From: Chondrus crispus
Lineage: Eukaryota > Rhodophyta > Florideophyceae > Gigartinales > Gigartinaceae
Direction of reading: 5' to 3'
DNA: 64,000 nucleotides
NCBI RefSeq assembly: GCF_000350225.1
Contig: NW_005179295.1
Span: 8,924-72,923 of the forward strand
Made by a program: the position numbers and the translations under genes. This document shows positions 42,680 through 52,089 of the stretch, piece by piece. A model generated the notes under the pieces. The model did not search any database. It was not told the origin of the DNA and saw only the letters and a list, made by a program, of their open reading frames with translations. How positions within the stretch are numbered: position 1 is the first letter of the stretch; every line of letters begins with the position of its first letter.

Positions 42680-42890
42680 TACAATAACAGTAGGCGCACT
42701 ACCATAAAAGGGAGGTTGCGCCACCCATAAAATGTCTCTGAACGGTTACACCCTGAACAGGTAGAATTGTAGGTGGCACGTCCTTAAGGGACTCTATTGT
42801 TGATAGCTAAATGTATCCTACATAGTTTACCCTGAATTGATAATGATAAGCTAATTAAAGTGACTACTCGGCTAGTCAGTTACTCTGACA
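42680..42890 (-). repeat. 5' LTR of the copia element
   Basis: 211 bp, two substitutions from 22181-22391 (GTATCC for GTAGCC; GACTACTC for GACCACTC). Confidence 0.92.
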
Positions 42891-43058
42891 CATTCAACAC
42901 TGTGTCTGATCCCTTGTCGTGTCTCGAAAGACTTCTAATCATTTGTCCTCCCGGCCTCAATAGCCGCGCCAGTCACTTCCAGCCCCCCCACCTCTCCACC
43001 AACGTCTTTTCCTCTCGATGTGCACCCCTTCGGGGTACCGTGGTACAGTACAACGGTA

Positions 43059-43484
43059 CAGTGAACCCTCGATATCTGAATATGGATGGTTGCTTCCTTC
43101 CGTGCATATTCAGTTTCCAAGGATGTTTCATATACAGCCCAAATATGTAACAATCCCATAAGTTTTAACCAAAATATTGAGTAATGCGGGTCTGCTTGGC
43201 TTGGTTTGCGCGTTCGAGGTGTGTCCATTTTCGATTGCCCAGGAAAACTGGAAATTGAACCACATTTATAATGAATAAAGTTATCATAGCTCAGTTTTGT
43301 CTCATAGAATGCTCTTGTATGAGGCCTGTTATGATTAAGATGTGCTTGTGGTATTCAGTTAGGCCGTATTCATGAATACCTCATATGTGACCTGCAATCA
43401 ACGCTCCAGATCTCGTTCCGAGCAATGGCATGCACATATAGCGGATATTCACATAACAAGGATTCAGATAGCGAGGGTTCACTG
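43059..43484. mobile_element. pogo/Tigger-type MITE, 426 bp
   Basis: Ends are inverted repeats: left CAGTGAACCCTCGATATCTG, right (reverse complement) CAGTGAACCCTCGCTATCTG. TA flanks both ends (43057-43058 and 43485-43486). No coding capacity. The CAGT start and TA duplication are pogo/Tigger-like, but the termini differ from the complete pogo-like element at 16881, so a different transposase must have moved it. Confidence 0.88.
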
Positions 43485-43528
43485 TACATGCGCAATTCGA
43501 AACCAAGGTACTGATATACTGTACTGTA

Positions 43529-43579
43529 TGAATGCATAATGTACCCTATAACTAAGTTATAGGGTACATTATGCATTCA
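43529..43579. repeat. 51-bp perfect palindrome
   Basis: 25-bp perfect arms around a single A; the left arm begins TGAATGCATAATGTACCC. It lies 45 bases after the MITE. Confidence 0.92.
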
Positions 43580-44722
43580 ACTTCGAATTAAAACCGAACC
43601 ACATTGACCCTATCGAGGACTAGTCCTTACAATGTGCGGTACCGCACAGCACTTCCATCCCCGTCGAATCAGATGGCGTCGCAGGGTAACTGCTAGCCGC
43701 TACACACCCATCACCATAGGACGGATTGAGGCGTCTTATTTCCCTAAGACAAGTCAGAGCCTACCTAGTGGGCTGCAGCCATAAGCATTCGTACCCTTGA
43801 TGCACAACACAGGCATGCCTACAACTTGAGACAAGTGGAGGGGGTAGCTGGATTGCGCGCAGCCCTACGGTGCGAGAGGGCGTGGAAGCATCGGGGAACA
43901 TCCCCCCTCGTACTTCCATGAAACGGATGACGAAAGGGTAATGTCCTTTACTTTTTGCCGACGTGGCGCATGGCGGGAGGTGAGACAAGCCGAGCCCATT
44001 CGCTCAGGAATACCACGTTGTAAACCGAGATGCGAGCCGAGATCGTTTGCGAATACGCGCAAAGTTCGGACCACAAGAAGGATTGGTATGCTGCAGCATT
44101 CCGACGGCAGCAAGCTTGGAGTGCAGGGGGCTCCATCGGCATTTGTGCTGGAAGCGTAGTCGCCCTTCAATAATCCACCACCAACAGCAAACTCGAGCGC
44201 ACTTTCATTTCCAACGTCATGTCATACACATCCTCCATTGTGTACAGTATAGGGAAAAGACGGCGACGTCTTGTCTAGTTGCATCTGATGAGGGAGCAGG
44301 TAAATCCCTGTCTCAGGTGGAATGAGTACGAGTGGTGATATTACTGCCGAGGAGCAACTTGTTGCTGGATGCGTTGTGATCAACGTCTGAAGAATACGAA
44401 CCAAGCAAATATCTAGCGATACTTATGATGTTGGTATCCACTACGGCTTATGCATGCGTTTTCGCTGAAGAGATAGGCGGCGCACCCAGAACAAGCTGCG
44501 GATGCACAGTAATCTCACTAGTTGGCGACAAGTGCGTGATATGAAGAAAAGTAAAAAACAAATGAAACTGAAGTGATGGCAACACCGTGAGAAGGAAATC
44601 GGTTGAGATTTTCGTTGTCGCGAGACTCGTCTCAGAGATCTCCCGGGCCTCAATAAAACTTATGGTCGACGGGCGAGTTGCTTCTAGCACTATGACTAGG
44701 GCGATTAGCGCTAACATGGTGG

Positions 44723-44779
44723 AATAAGGTTGGAAAGATGCTTCTGCACAATGTGCAGAAGCATCTTTCCAACCTTATT
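44723..44779. repeat. 57-bp perfect palindrome
   Basis: 28-bp perfect arms around a single A; the left arm begins AATAAGGTTGGAAAGATGC. RNA from it would be a near-blunt hairpin. Confidence 0.92.
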
Positions 44780-46170
44780 GTGATGTGCAGTGCACATCTG
44801 CTGTCCTTTGAAGGTTTGCATGGTTTAGGGTACAGTACTACAGTATTCAAGGTTTTTGAAGACTCAAGAGCATGCCGGGAGTACTGTAAGTGACTTTTTT
44901 TTTTGTTTATCTGACGGACAAGAAGGATTCTTGAAGGTTGAGATTCGGTGGGGCATTACGAGTAGCACAGCGACTGCTGGAGGCAGTTAAAGTGATGTCA
45001 ACAAAGATAAATGGAAAAGGAACGCAACCGGCATCCAAACGCAGGGCGGTCAGCAGCGAGGTGGTCAAGAACGGTCGGTCGATGGGATGGGGGACAGCAG
45101 AAAGGCAGGGGCTCGTAAACTTGGGCAAAAATAAGGATAAATGGTTGATATTCGGCAGGTGGACGGGCGTCTGTGAGGCGGTGAGATTGATGGCAAGTAT
45201 GTCAACATCTCAAGGATGTGGGTTGTCATACAGTAGATTGAATGTACGAGACTCCGGATGTGTAAGCAAGGCACGAAAGGCTGACACTGATGAAAATTCG
45301 GTGTCTGTAGTCTGTAGGGGGGCCGGCCCACGTCATGGGCGATGATCTGAAGACATGCATCGTCAGAACGTGCCACATATTGGGCCATGTGAGATTTTGC
45401 GCGCTTTACATAGAGGGAAAAACACGCGGCAATCACCCTTTCACGCATCGCGTGGGTCAGCTGTCCCGCCCAGTCTGATTTTTTGTCTTGTACACACCCT
45501 AGTACAGCTCGTACAGTGCAAACAGGGTACACACGACTACATTCATCTAGTTTACAGAAAACGCTTACCTCGCCAACTTTTAGGGTGCAGTTACCCTTCG
45601 AAGGGTACCATCCCCATCTAGGAGCGTCCCCACCAAAAGCGTCCCCGCCTCCAGTGCCACCTCGCCCACATTTTGAATATGCCATATATACTATATATGG
45701 CTACGTCCAAACGCGCGCCCCCACAACCTCACCCACACCATTCGTCTGCCCGAATCGCTTTGAGAGCGATTGTCGCTTTCCGCCACATTCTTGGCACACG
45801 CTTAATCTGATGCCTATGGGGAGGGTGGACTCTTGTAACACATCTCTTCTTACATTCGATGTGCCCTGCATTCCCTTGTCTTCCCCCTTCTCACCACCCT
45901 GAAAATTCAACACTCCAACCTTCCCCCCAAGTCTAAATCAATCCTCTCGTACGTCAAACACGTGATCCCCATTTCCCTCGTTTACTCATATTCCCTCCAC
46001 TTCCCCCACCCTACTGTACTGTACTTACTTTGCCTACACCTCTACAAATCGACATTAGCCCCCCTCCACCCTAGCCTCGCCACACTCGTCTCCCGCCACA
46101 GAGGACCTTTTCATTCCATCCCGTCGCGTGTGGCTATCCTTCATTGAGCGATTGACCGGAGCTACTCAGC

Positions 46171-47850
46171 ATGATGGTTCGGTACTTGGCCTTCCTAGCG
46201 CTCTGTGCAATACTCTCTTTGGCGTTTGGACAAGCGCCACGCCCAAATGGTGTGGGAACCGCATCGTTGGATTCTGTTGATCCAGGCGAAAACGAATTTG
46301 AAGAACGCGAAGAGACGCCCTGCCACAACGAATTCCGCACGTACGACGGTACATGCACCAACGAACGCCACAAAACTTGGGCATCCGCGGGCCGACCGCA
46401 CTTCTCTTACTTTCCGAATCGCAGCTCCAGAACCCCTACTGGACGTGAGCTGCCCTCTCCGCGTTTGATATCAAACATTCTATGCAAGCAAGTCGGCAAT
46501 GTTTACAACAGAAGAGGGCTAAGCGAGCTATTGACGTTTTTCGGGCAGTTTCTAGACCACACTATCGTTGCATCTCCAGTGGATAAGACGCAGCCAATGC
46601 CGATTTCAGTGCCCCCCTACGACCCTGTGTTTCAAAACTTTTCAAGAGGAAATATGCCATTCGAAAGGACGGAGCGCGGCAAAATGGAAGAGCATAGTGC
46701 GGTTGAGGGTCCGATCAACTCTTTGTCCTCAGCAATCGACTTGTCGTCTGTCTATGGGTCAGACGAGCTGCGCGCGAAAGCTTTGCGGAGTTATTGGAAA
46801 GGAGGTATGGCAACGAGCGCGGGCAATAACCTTCCCATCAACACTGCTGGTATTCGCAACGCGCCCACGAAAGAGTCGAAATACTTCTTGGCTGGAGATC
46901 ATCGAGCAAATGAGCACCCTGTCTTGACATCCCTTCATACCCTCTTCATGCGGGAACACAACCTGATATGTGAAGAACTAGCCGAGAGGTTTCCAGATTG
47001 GGATGACGAGCAGCTTTTCCAAATGGCCAGAAAAATCAATGGTGCCCAATTTCAGAAAATTGTCTATGAGCAGTTCTTGCCTGCCATTACAGGAAGAAGG
47101 CTTAAAGGGTACAGAGGGTATAGATCTGAGGCCAATCCAACAGTCAGCAACATATTCAGCACAGCAGCGTTTCGTGTTGGGCATACTCTGGTTGGCAACG
47201 GGATCAATAGACGCGGACCGTTCATGTGGAAAATGGCTTCCCTTTCTATGCAGCAGATGTTTTTCAGGCCAGTCGATGTCCTGAGGGAAGGAATAGAACC
47301 GTTCTTGCGAGGTGCAATTTTTAATCGCGCACAGGAAATAGATCCTCTAGTTCACGACTCTTTGCGAAACTTTTTGTTCACAGGCATTCCCCAAGAAAAT
47401 GGCTTTGACTTGATCGCTCTCAACATCCAGAGAGGGAGGGACCACGCGTTACCCACGTACAACGAAATACGAAGGCTGTGCCACAGAAGACCTGCTCACT
47501 TTTTTAGCGATATTACGAGAAGCGCAAGTCTCCAATCCATTCTCCTTCATCTATACGGAACACCGGATCGTGTGGAAGCATGGGTGGGGCTTATGTCCGA
47601 AGACCATTTACCGGGATCTTCAATGGGCCCGACTTTGTTGCGTGTGTGGGCTGCCGAGTTCGAAAGATTGCGAGATGGTGATCGATTTTTCTACAGACAA
47701 TGGGGGTTATTCCCGAAAGAAGTGTGGGACGCAGTGCCGAGACTACGATCAATGTACTATGAGAGAGACACTTTGCGATCAATAATTCTGCGAAATTCAG
47801 ACGTCAAACACTACGAAATCCCATACGATGTTTTCAGAAGTATGGTCTGA
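46171..47850 (+). CDS. secreted animal-type haem peroxidase 1
   Basis: This 559-residue enzyme of the peroxidase-cyclooxygenase superfamily is expected to use H2O2 to oxidise halides or phenolics outside the cell. Residues 1-20 are a signal peptide (MMVRYLAFLALCAILSLAFG). The distal site is FFGQFLDHT with Gln126, Asp129 and His130. The calcium loop is LDLSSVYGSD. The catalytic Arg and second haem-linking acid are in HRANEHPVLTSLHT. The proximal His is in FRVGHTLV. QRGRDHALP closes the core. Both acidic residues that form haem ester bonds in mammalian enzymes are present; the Met next to the Glu is His here. Single exon. A paralog lies 4.2 kb downstream on the same strand. Confidence 0.95.
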   Translation: MMVRYLAFLALCAILSLAFGQAPRPNGVGTASLDSVDPGENEFEEREETPCHNEFRTYDGTCTNERHKTWASAGRPHFSYFPNRSSRTPTGRELPSPRLISNILCKQVGNVYNRRGLSELLTFFGQFLDHTIVASPVDKTQPMPISVPPYDPVFQNFSRGNMPFERTERGKMEEHSAVEGPINSLSSAIDLSSVYGSDELRAKALRSYWKGGMATSAGNNLPINTAGIRNAPTKESKYFLAGDHRANEHPVLTSLHTLFMREHNLICEELAERFPDWDDEQLFQMARKINGAQFQKIVYEQFLPAITGRRLKGYRGYRSEANPTVSNIFSTAAFRVGHTLVGNGINRRGPFMWKMASLSMQQMFFRPVDVLREGIEPFLRGAIFNRAQEIDPLVHDSLRNFLFTGIPQENGFDLIALNIQRGRDHALPTYNEIRRLCHRRPAHFFSDITRSASLQSILLHLYGTPDRVEAWVGLMSEDHLPGSSMGPTLLRVWAAEFERLRDGDRFFYRQWGLFPKEVWDAVPRLRSMYYERDTLRSIILRNSDVKHYEIPYDVFRSMV

Positions 47851-48364
47851 CTCCTTAGACAACACAACAAAATAGATATTTGTATCACATTCGAATTCTT
47901 CGTCGAACGTGAATAAACTGATTTAACCTCACGTAATCGTTGAAAATTTCCCCGCGTGAGTTCTGAACGCTCTCATTTCTAGAAGGGGCACAGCATGCAG
48001 CCAGGGGTCTAGATCTGCTTGTCGGACCGAAGGAGGCGAACCCACATTACTCAGAGACGCAGTACTGTGCTTTCGGCATCCCAAATCCAGAACAAGAAAC
48101 AGTAAGCTACAGGTTCGTGCTGCGCCAAAAGTCATGACCATGAATTCAGATGTGCTATCTATTCCATCTGGAAAGAACATGTTGCATCCACAGCAGTACG
48201 GGGTAGCTGCTGTCGTGGGAACCGGGGTAGAGAGTAGGGCGGAAACTGTCAGGCGGGGTTCGCGTGTGTCAGTGGTCCGACAAGTATCTGTGCGCCGCAC
48301 CATCTACTACGCGCATTTTACGGCATGGGCTGTGGCCAACCCTAAAAACTTCAAAGACCATCTG

Positions 48365-48422
48365 TTGCGATTTGTGATTTCCAGAGTCTTCCAGTGAAGA
48401 CTCCGGAAATCACCAATCGCAA
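48365..48422. repeat. inverted repeat, 27-bp arms, 4-nt loop
   Basis: Arms of 27 bp with two mismatches around CAGT; the left arm begins TTGCGATTTGTGATTTCC. Confidence 0.88.
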
Positions 48423-48553
48423 ATTGATTCGTACTTTTTTGCGATTAAAGCATGCCAACACGGCGTTTTGTGTCGTATCAAACGCACGATCGCTCCCAAG
48501 GCACCACCCCTTGGGAGTAGCACCAGAACATGTACCAAATCACAAATCTGCAC

Positions 48554-48589
48554 AGCACATCAACGCAGCCATGGCTGCGTTGATGTGCT
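48554..48589. repeat. 36-bp perfect palindrome
   Basis: AGCACATCAACGCAGCCA and its exact inverted copy with no spacer. Confidence 0.92.
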
Positions 48590-48919
48590 ATGCACACTCC
48601 GATTCTAAAACTGAATTTCCCTAGTGGTTTCATGCCGCCCAGATCGCCTCGGAGAAACTCTACTGCACTAAGCCGCAGACCACTCTACATCGAGCAGCGA
48701 TCTGGCGTCATTCACTTCGTGCATAGCATTGATTGTGTGTCGTATTCTTGTCTGCCCTCGGTGCTTCCTCCGCGAAAAGCGTCAATAAGAGAGTCCAGGT
48801 CCCTGCCTGTCACCTTGTCCTCTGCTGCCCTATTATATATTTGATCGATCGCCACTTGGTGCACGTAGTATACCGTTCGTGCCTTCTCAAGTGTCGCGTA
48901 CAGATCCCGCAGCTTCTGT

Positions 48920-50287
48920 TCATGCAGCCCATTTGACCCCGTTAAGTGTTGGTACAGTTACTGAGTCTCCAGAAACGGCGTTAGAGTCTGTGCCCGCTTT
49001 GAGATCGCTCCCGCCGTCGGCCTCAGGCACTGGATCCCCTGTCCTGCGTTCGTGGAAGGTGTAATCCGTTACCGTGCCTACAGGTGCCACTCCCGTAATT
49101 TCGCTGATCATCCCTGGGTTCTCGGTCGAGCCGCTGTGTCTCCAAGTCGAACCCTGCAAAATAGTAACCGGGACTGGAGACTTTTGGACGAGCGCCCCGT
49201 TCATGGTACTATCTAGCAGGAAGCATAGATTAGCGGCTGCAAACTCTCTCCTGACCTCGCCCATCCTCGTCATAGTCATAATCACCTCTTCCATCTTCAA
49301 TCCAGTAGTGTTGGATAAGGCTCTCACTTGATCTGCCACATGACATCTGAGCACTTTGATCAATTTAATGGCCCTCATAATTAACCTTTTCCTATATCTT
49401 CCTTCCATATATCTGCCACCAGTTGCTTTTGCTTCAAACATTGCATGTTCCGGGACTACACAGACAGCGAACCTGCCTTCTTCCTCCTCAGACAGGAAAC
49501 CACAACGGCCAGCATGTCTAACAATCCCTTCTGAGCAGTCCTTACACTCCGGACAATCAATATCACTTTTGTTACAGCTGGGGCCCGTCTCCCAATTTCC
49601 GGAAGCATCTCTTTGTAGTATTACTGCCTCTGGTCTTCCATATTCCTCAAGGATGTTAAGAGTGATCCCAGCTTCTTCTGCGATCTTTCGCCACCAGTCG
49701 ATCTTGACAAATTTAGCATAAGGGGAAATGGTGCATTGGGGGATTGAATCTCGGACCCCCGTTAGCTCCGTGTCGACCCCGCTGCCGATCAGATACATCG
49801 TGTCGGCCGAGAGCGTGAGTCGATTGATCACTTCGCCCCGAACTACGTTGCGTGCCTCGATGTGTGCGTCGACCCACCTGGCGCTAGAAGACCCGATTCC
49901 CGTTCTGCCGTACGTCTCCAAGTCGGAACCTGGGCGGAAAAACACTCCGCTACTGGAGTGTACGCCGAGCCTCCGTGATCCACCACTTAGCAAGTTGAAG
50001 CAAGTCTTCCCCCCTTCTATCCTCACTGACGCAGAATATATACAGTCCCCAATCGTCTTGAGGCTCAACATATTGTTCCTCAGTGCCATCCCTGTTAAGT
50101 CTCCCGCCAGCATGTGCCTATACGTTACTAAGCTTGAAAGGTCTCCAACTTTGACCTTCTCCCCAGTGTTGTACTCAACTTGTAATATGCTTGATCGTCC
50201 CCGTTCTGATCTCTTCGTAACCACTCGCTCCACGTAAAGTGGGATACCCATGCCCCTGAGGCTGTCCAAGCTTGAGCTAGTAGACAT
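48920..50287 (-). CDS. unidentified protein, 455 aa, Cys-rich middle segment
   Basis: An ATG-started (50287) single-exon gene inverted between the two peroxidase genes. No signal peptide or clear membrane segment is visible and I do not recognise the family. The N-terminal half looks globular and strand-rich. Residues about 245-290 carry a Cys/His cluster (CNKSDIDCPECKDC, then HAGRC and CVVPEHA) that could bind zinc. The following region (RLIMRAIKLIKVLRCHVADQ) is helical and basic. The C-terminal 60 residues are Gly/Thr/Ser/Asp-rich. The frame is open to TTG 50326 but ATG is preferred. It could be a lineage-specific gene or a captured foreign or viral gene; nothing in the sequence decides this. 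Confidence 0.65.
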   Translation of the reverse strand: MSTSSSLDSLRGMGIPLYVERVVTKRSERGRSSILQVEYNTGEKVKVGDLSSLVTYRHMLAGDLTGMALRNNMLSLKTIGDCIYSASVRIEGGKTCFNLLSGGSRRLGVHSSSGVFFRPGSDLETYGRTGIGSSSARWVDAHIEARNVVRGEVINRLTLSADTMYLIGSGVDTELTGVRDSIPQCTISPYAKFVKIDWWRKIAEEAGITLNILEEYGRPEAVILQRDASGNWETGPSCNKSDIDCPECKDCSEGIVRHAGRCGFLSEEEEGRFAVCVVPEHAMFEAKATGGRYMEGRYRKRLIMRAIKLIKVLRCHVADQVRALSNTTGLKMEEVIMTMTRMGEVRREFAAANLCFLLDSTMNGALVQKSPVPVTILQGSTWRHSGSTENPGMISEITGVAPVGTVTDYTFHERRTGDPVPEADGGSDLKAGTDSNAVSGDSVTVPTLNGVKWAA

Positions 50288-52089
50288 AGGTCCCTTCCTT
50301 TCGGATTTCGCGCGCAACAAGCCCAAGCAAGCGAACTTCTAAGCGCGTGCCGAGCAATATACGGTTGTGCAGGCGATGAGAGAGGCCGCAGGGAGGCGCA
50401 AGTAGGAGGAACGCGAGTAGGGAGCGCGAGACGGATGGAGGTATATGTTGTGCGGTGCCGTATGCTGCACTGGGAGGAGGGTCATGTGAAGCTGGATTGA
50501 TGTTTTGATTTTTGGCACTAGATTTTTGTACAGTAGTAATTTTTCAAGGTTTTCTATTTTTGCAGGAAAAAAGGGGCGAGAAGAAAAAGAAAACAACCCG
50601 AACAACCAAAACGACCAACACACGCTGTACGATAGTTGGGCTCGAAACGCCACTTTGTTCCACATTGACAGGAGAGAGTAAACTTGGACCGGTGCAATGC
50701 TGTGGAAATTGAATAGAACAGTTTCTATTCAATTTCCACGGCACAGACGCGACAATCTTCAAGTCGCAATGTCGCGTAAGAATGGTTGCTGCAGGCCCTT
50801 GATTGTTGTTCGGCCATCTACAGTATAGCGGTCCGGCATGTTCGCATCAGCAAGATGCTGAGTCAAAAAATTCGCATCGTGGATTGGCAATCAGTTGTTA
50901 GTGCATATACGCCGCCTTGTCATTCGTGTCGCACTGCAAGGGACCCCTCATGTGTTTGGAAACATTCCAAACGTAATGATACCTGGTACAGTCAGTATCT
51001 TTACGCTTCCCAAACGTTTCGTTTTGAGAAAATTGTGGAATTTTTCTGATTGTGTAACTGTTTTGCGTGGGGGACTCACCACAAACCTCAAGGGAAAATC
51101 ATCTCTGCCTGGCTATTTCTAGCGCAATTCCGGCCATCTGCGGCGTTGCTTTAGCAAAATGAATTCTTCCCCCGTGGTGCTTCCGTCAACACAGCAGTGG
51201 GGGGCTGGAGGTAAAAAAGATGAGAGCCAAGGGTGTTTATGAAGACGACGGCATCAGTGACTGTAAAAGTGCTAAAAACCTCGGAACCTAAAGGTAGACG
51301 CCCATCATTCATAAATGACCAATTAAGGGCTGCATTGTTGCGCCGTGTATTCCAGTCAATGGCAGTCCGCAGTCACTTGACTTGAGATGCATCATTCGCG
51401 GGATGGAGAGCCTGTCCAAGCTTTAACTCACCTCGCCAGGGCAACTCCACAAGAATGCTGGATAGAACCGGTCGGGTATTACAGTTGATCTGGGCCGCAG
51501 ATGAAGCATGCCTACTCCTAAAAATATGAAGGTAGCAAATTTAGAGTTTTGACACTCTTCCGGGAATGTCATACCAGAAACTATACCTCAAATACCCACG
51601 CCTCCATAGATGCCGGATACTACTGAGTTATGTTCGCAGGGCGACGCAAAACAAGCACAGTTGCACATCCGATAGTGACATATGCTATTCGCAGCAGTAC
51701 ACTACCAGATAGCCAACGAAATCCGTTACTAGTTGGTCCACGTGTGCATTCTTTTCTAGAGTTGAGATTCTTGCAACTCTGTAGTTTGTTTCTATGTTCT
51801 ATGAGAACCGCATCATGTAGCTACTCGATATGATCAGGGACTATCCTGCTTCCGCAATTCAAGACCGCAAGCATTTCACCGGGATGCAAACACGAAAATT
51901 TTGTAAACTGCATAAGAACAGAGTAGGCAAATAGGAAACTGATGTCGCCAGGCCGCTCACTACAAATGAAGGTGTGCATCACAGATTCTGCTAGGCCTAC
52001 TCCAATTTTCGTGAATTGCAGTCGTGTAACGTGCGGGCACCGGGTTTCTTGTCTATCCACGGATACTCTTCGCTTTCTTCTTCAGAGAC
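50288..52089. other. 1.8-kb intergenic stretch
   Basis: No supported gene. It contains the hairpin at 50702-50739 and an A-rich purine stretch at about 50560-50600. Frames of up to about 110 codons lack motifs. Confidence 0.4.
50702..50739. repeat. inverted repeat, 17-bp arms, 4-nt loop
   Basis: GTGGAAATTGAATAGAA and its exact inverted copy around CAGT, the same loop as at 48392-48395. Three further base pairs can form outside a wobble. Confidence 0.85.

Larger units (their letters stand above)
22181..42890 (-). mobile_element. Ty1/copia LTR retrotransposon with a nested gypsy element
   Basis: The element reads on the minus strand from the 5' LTR (42680-42890) to the 3' LTR (22181-22391). 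Without the nested 13.9-kb gypsy-2 and one copy of its 6-bp target duplication it is about 6.8 kb. Order on the minus strand: LTR, zinc-finger ORF, G-box repeat region, gag, protease, integrase, reverse transcriptase, RNase H, LTR. Integrase before RT identifies Ty1/copia. A purine stretch GTTTGGGGAG lies directly before the 3' LTR. The LTRs differ at two of 211 bases, so the insertion is young. Flanks (CTGCA left, CATTC right) show no target duplication. It may belong to the aquatic GalEa/PyRE1G1-type copia group, which I cannot test. Confidence 0.9.
42891..46170. other. 3.3 kb without a supported host gene
   Basis: It holds a MITE and two long palindromes (listed separately). Minus-strand frames at 43865-44170 and 45065-45685 have no recognisable motif. 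The symmetric AT-rich CCATATATACTATATATGG at about 45682 may be promoter-related for the peroxidase gene, though it is about 490 bases upstream. Confidence 0.4.
47851..48919. other. 1.1-kb intergenic stretch with hairpins
   Basis: Only short frames. Two strong inverted repeats (48365-48422 and 48554-48589) and a smaller one (CTCCCAAGG/CCTTGGGAG, about 48493-48517) lie within 230 bases. Confidence 0.5.

Noticed and set aside
45065..45685. 206-codon minus-strand ORF
   Set aside because: No domain, Cys/His scattered without pattern, overlaps the TATA-like region upstream of peroxidase 1.
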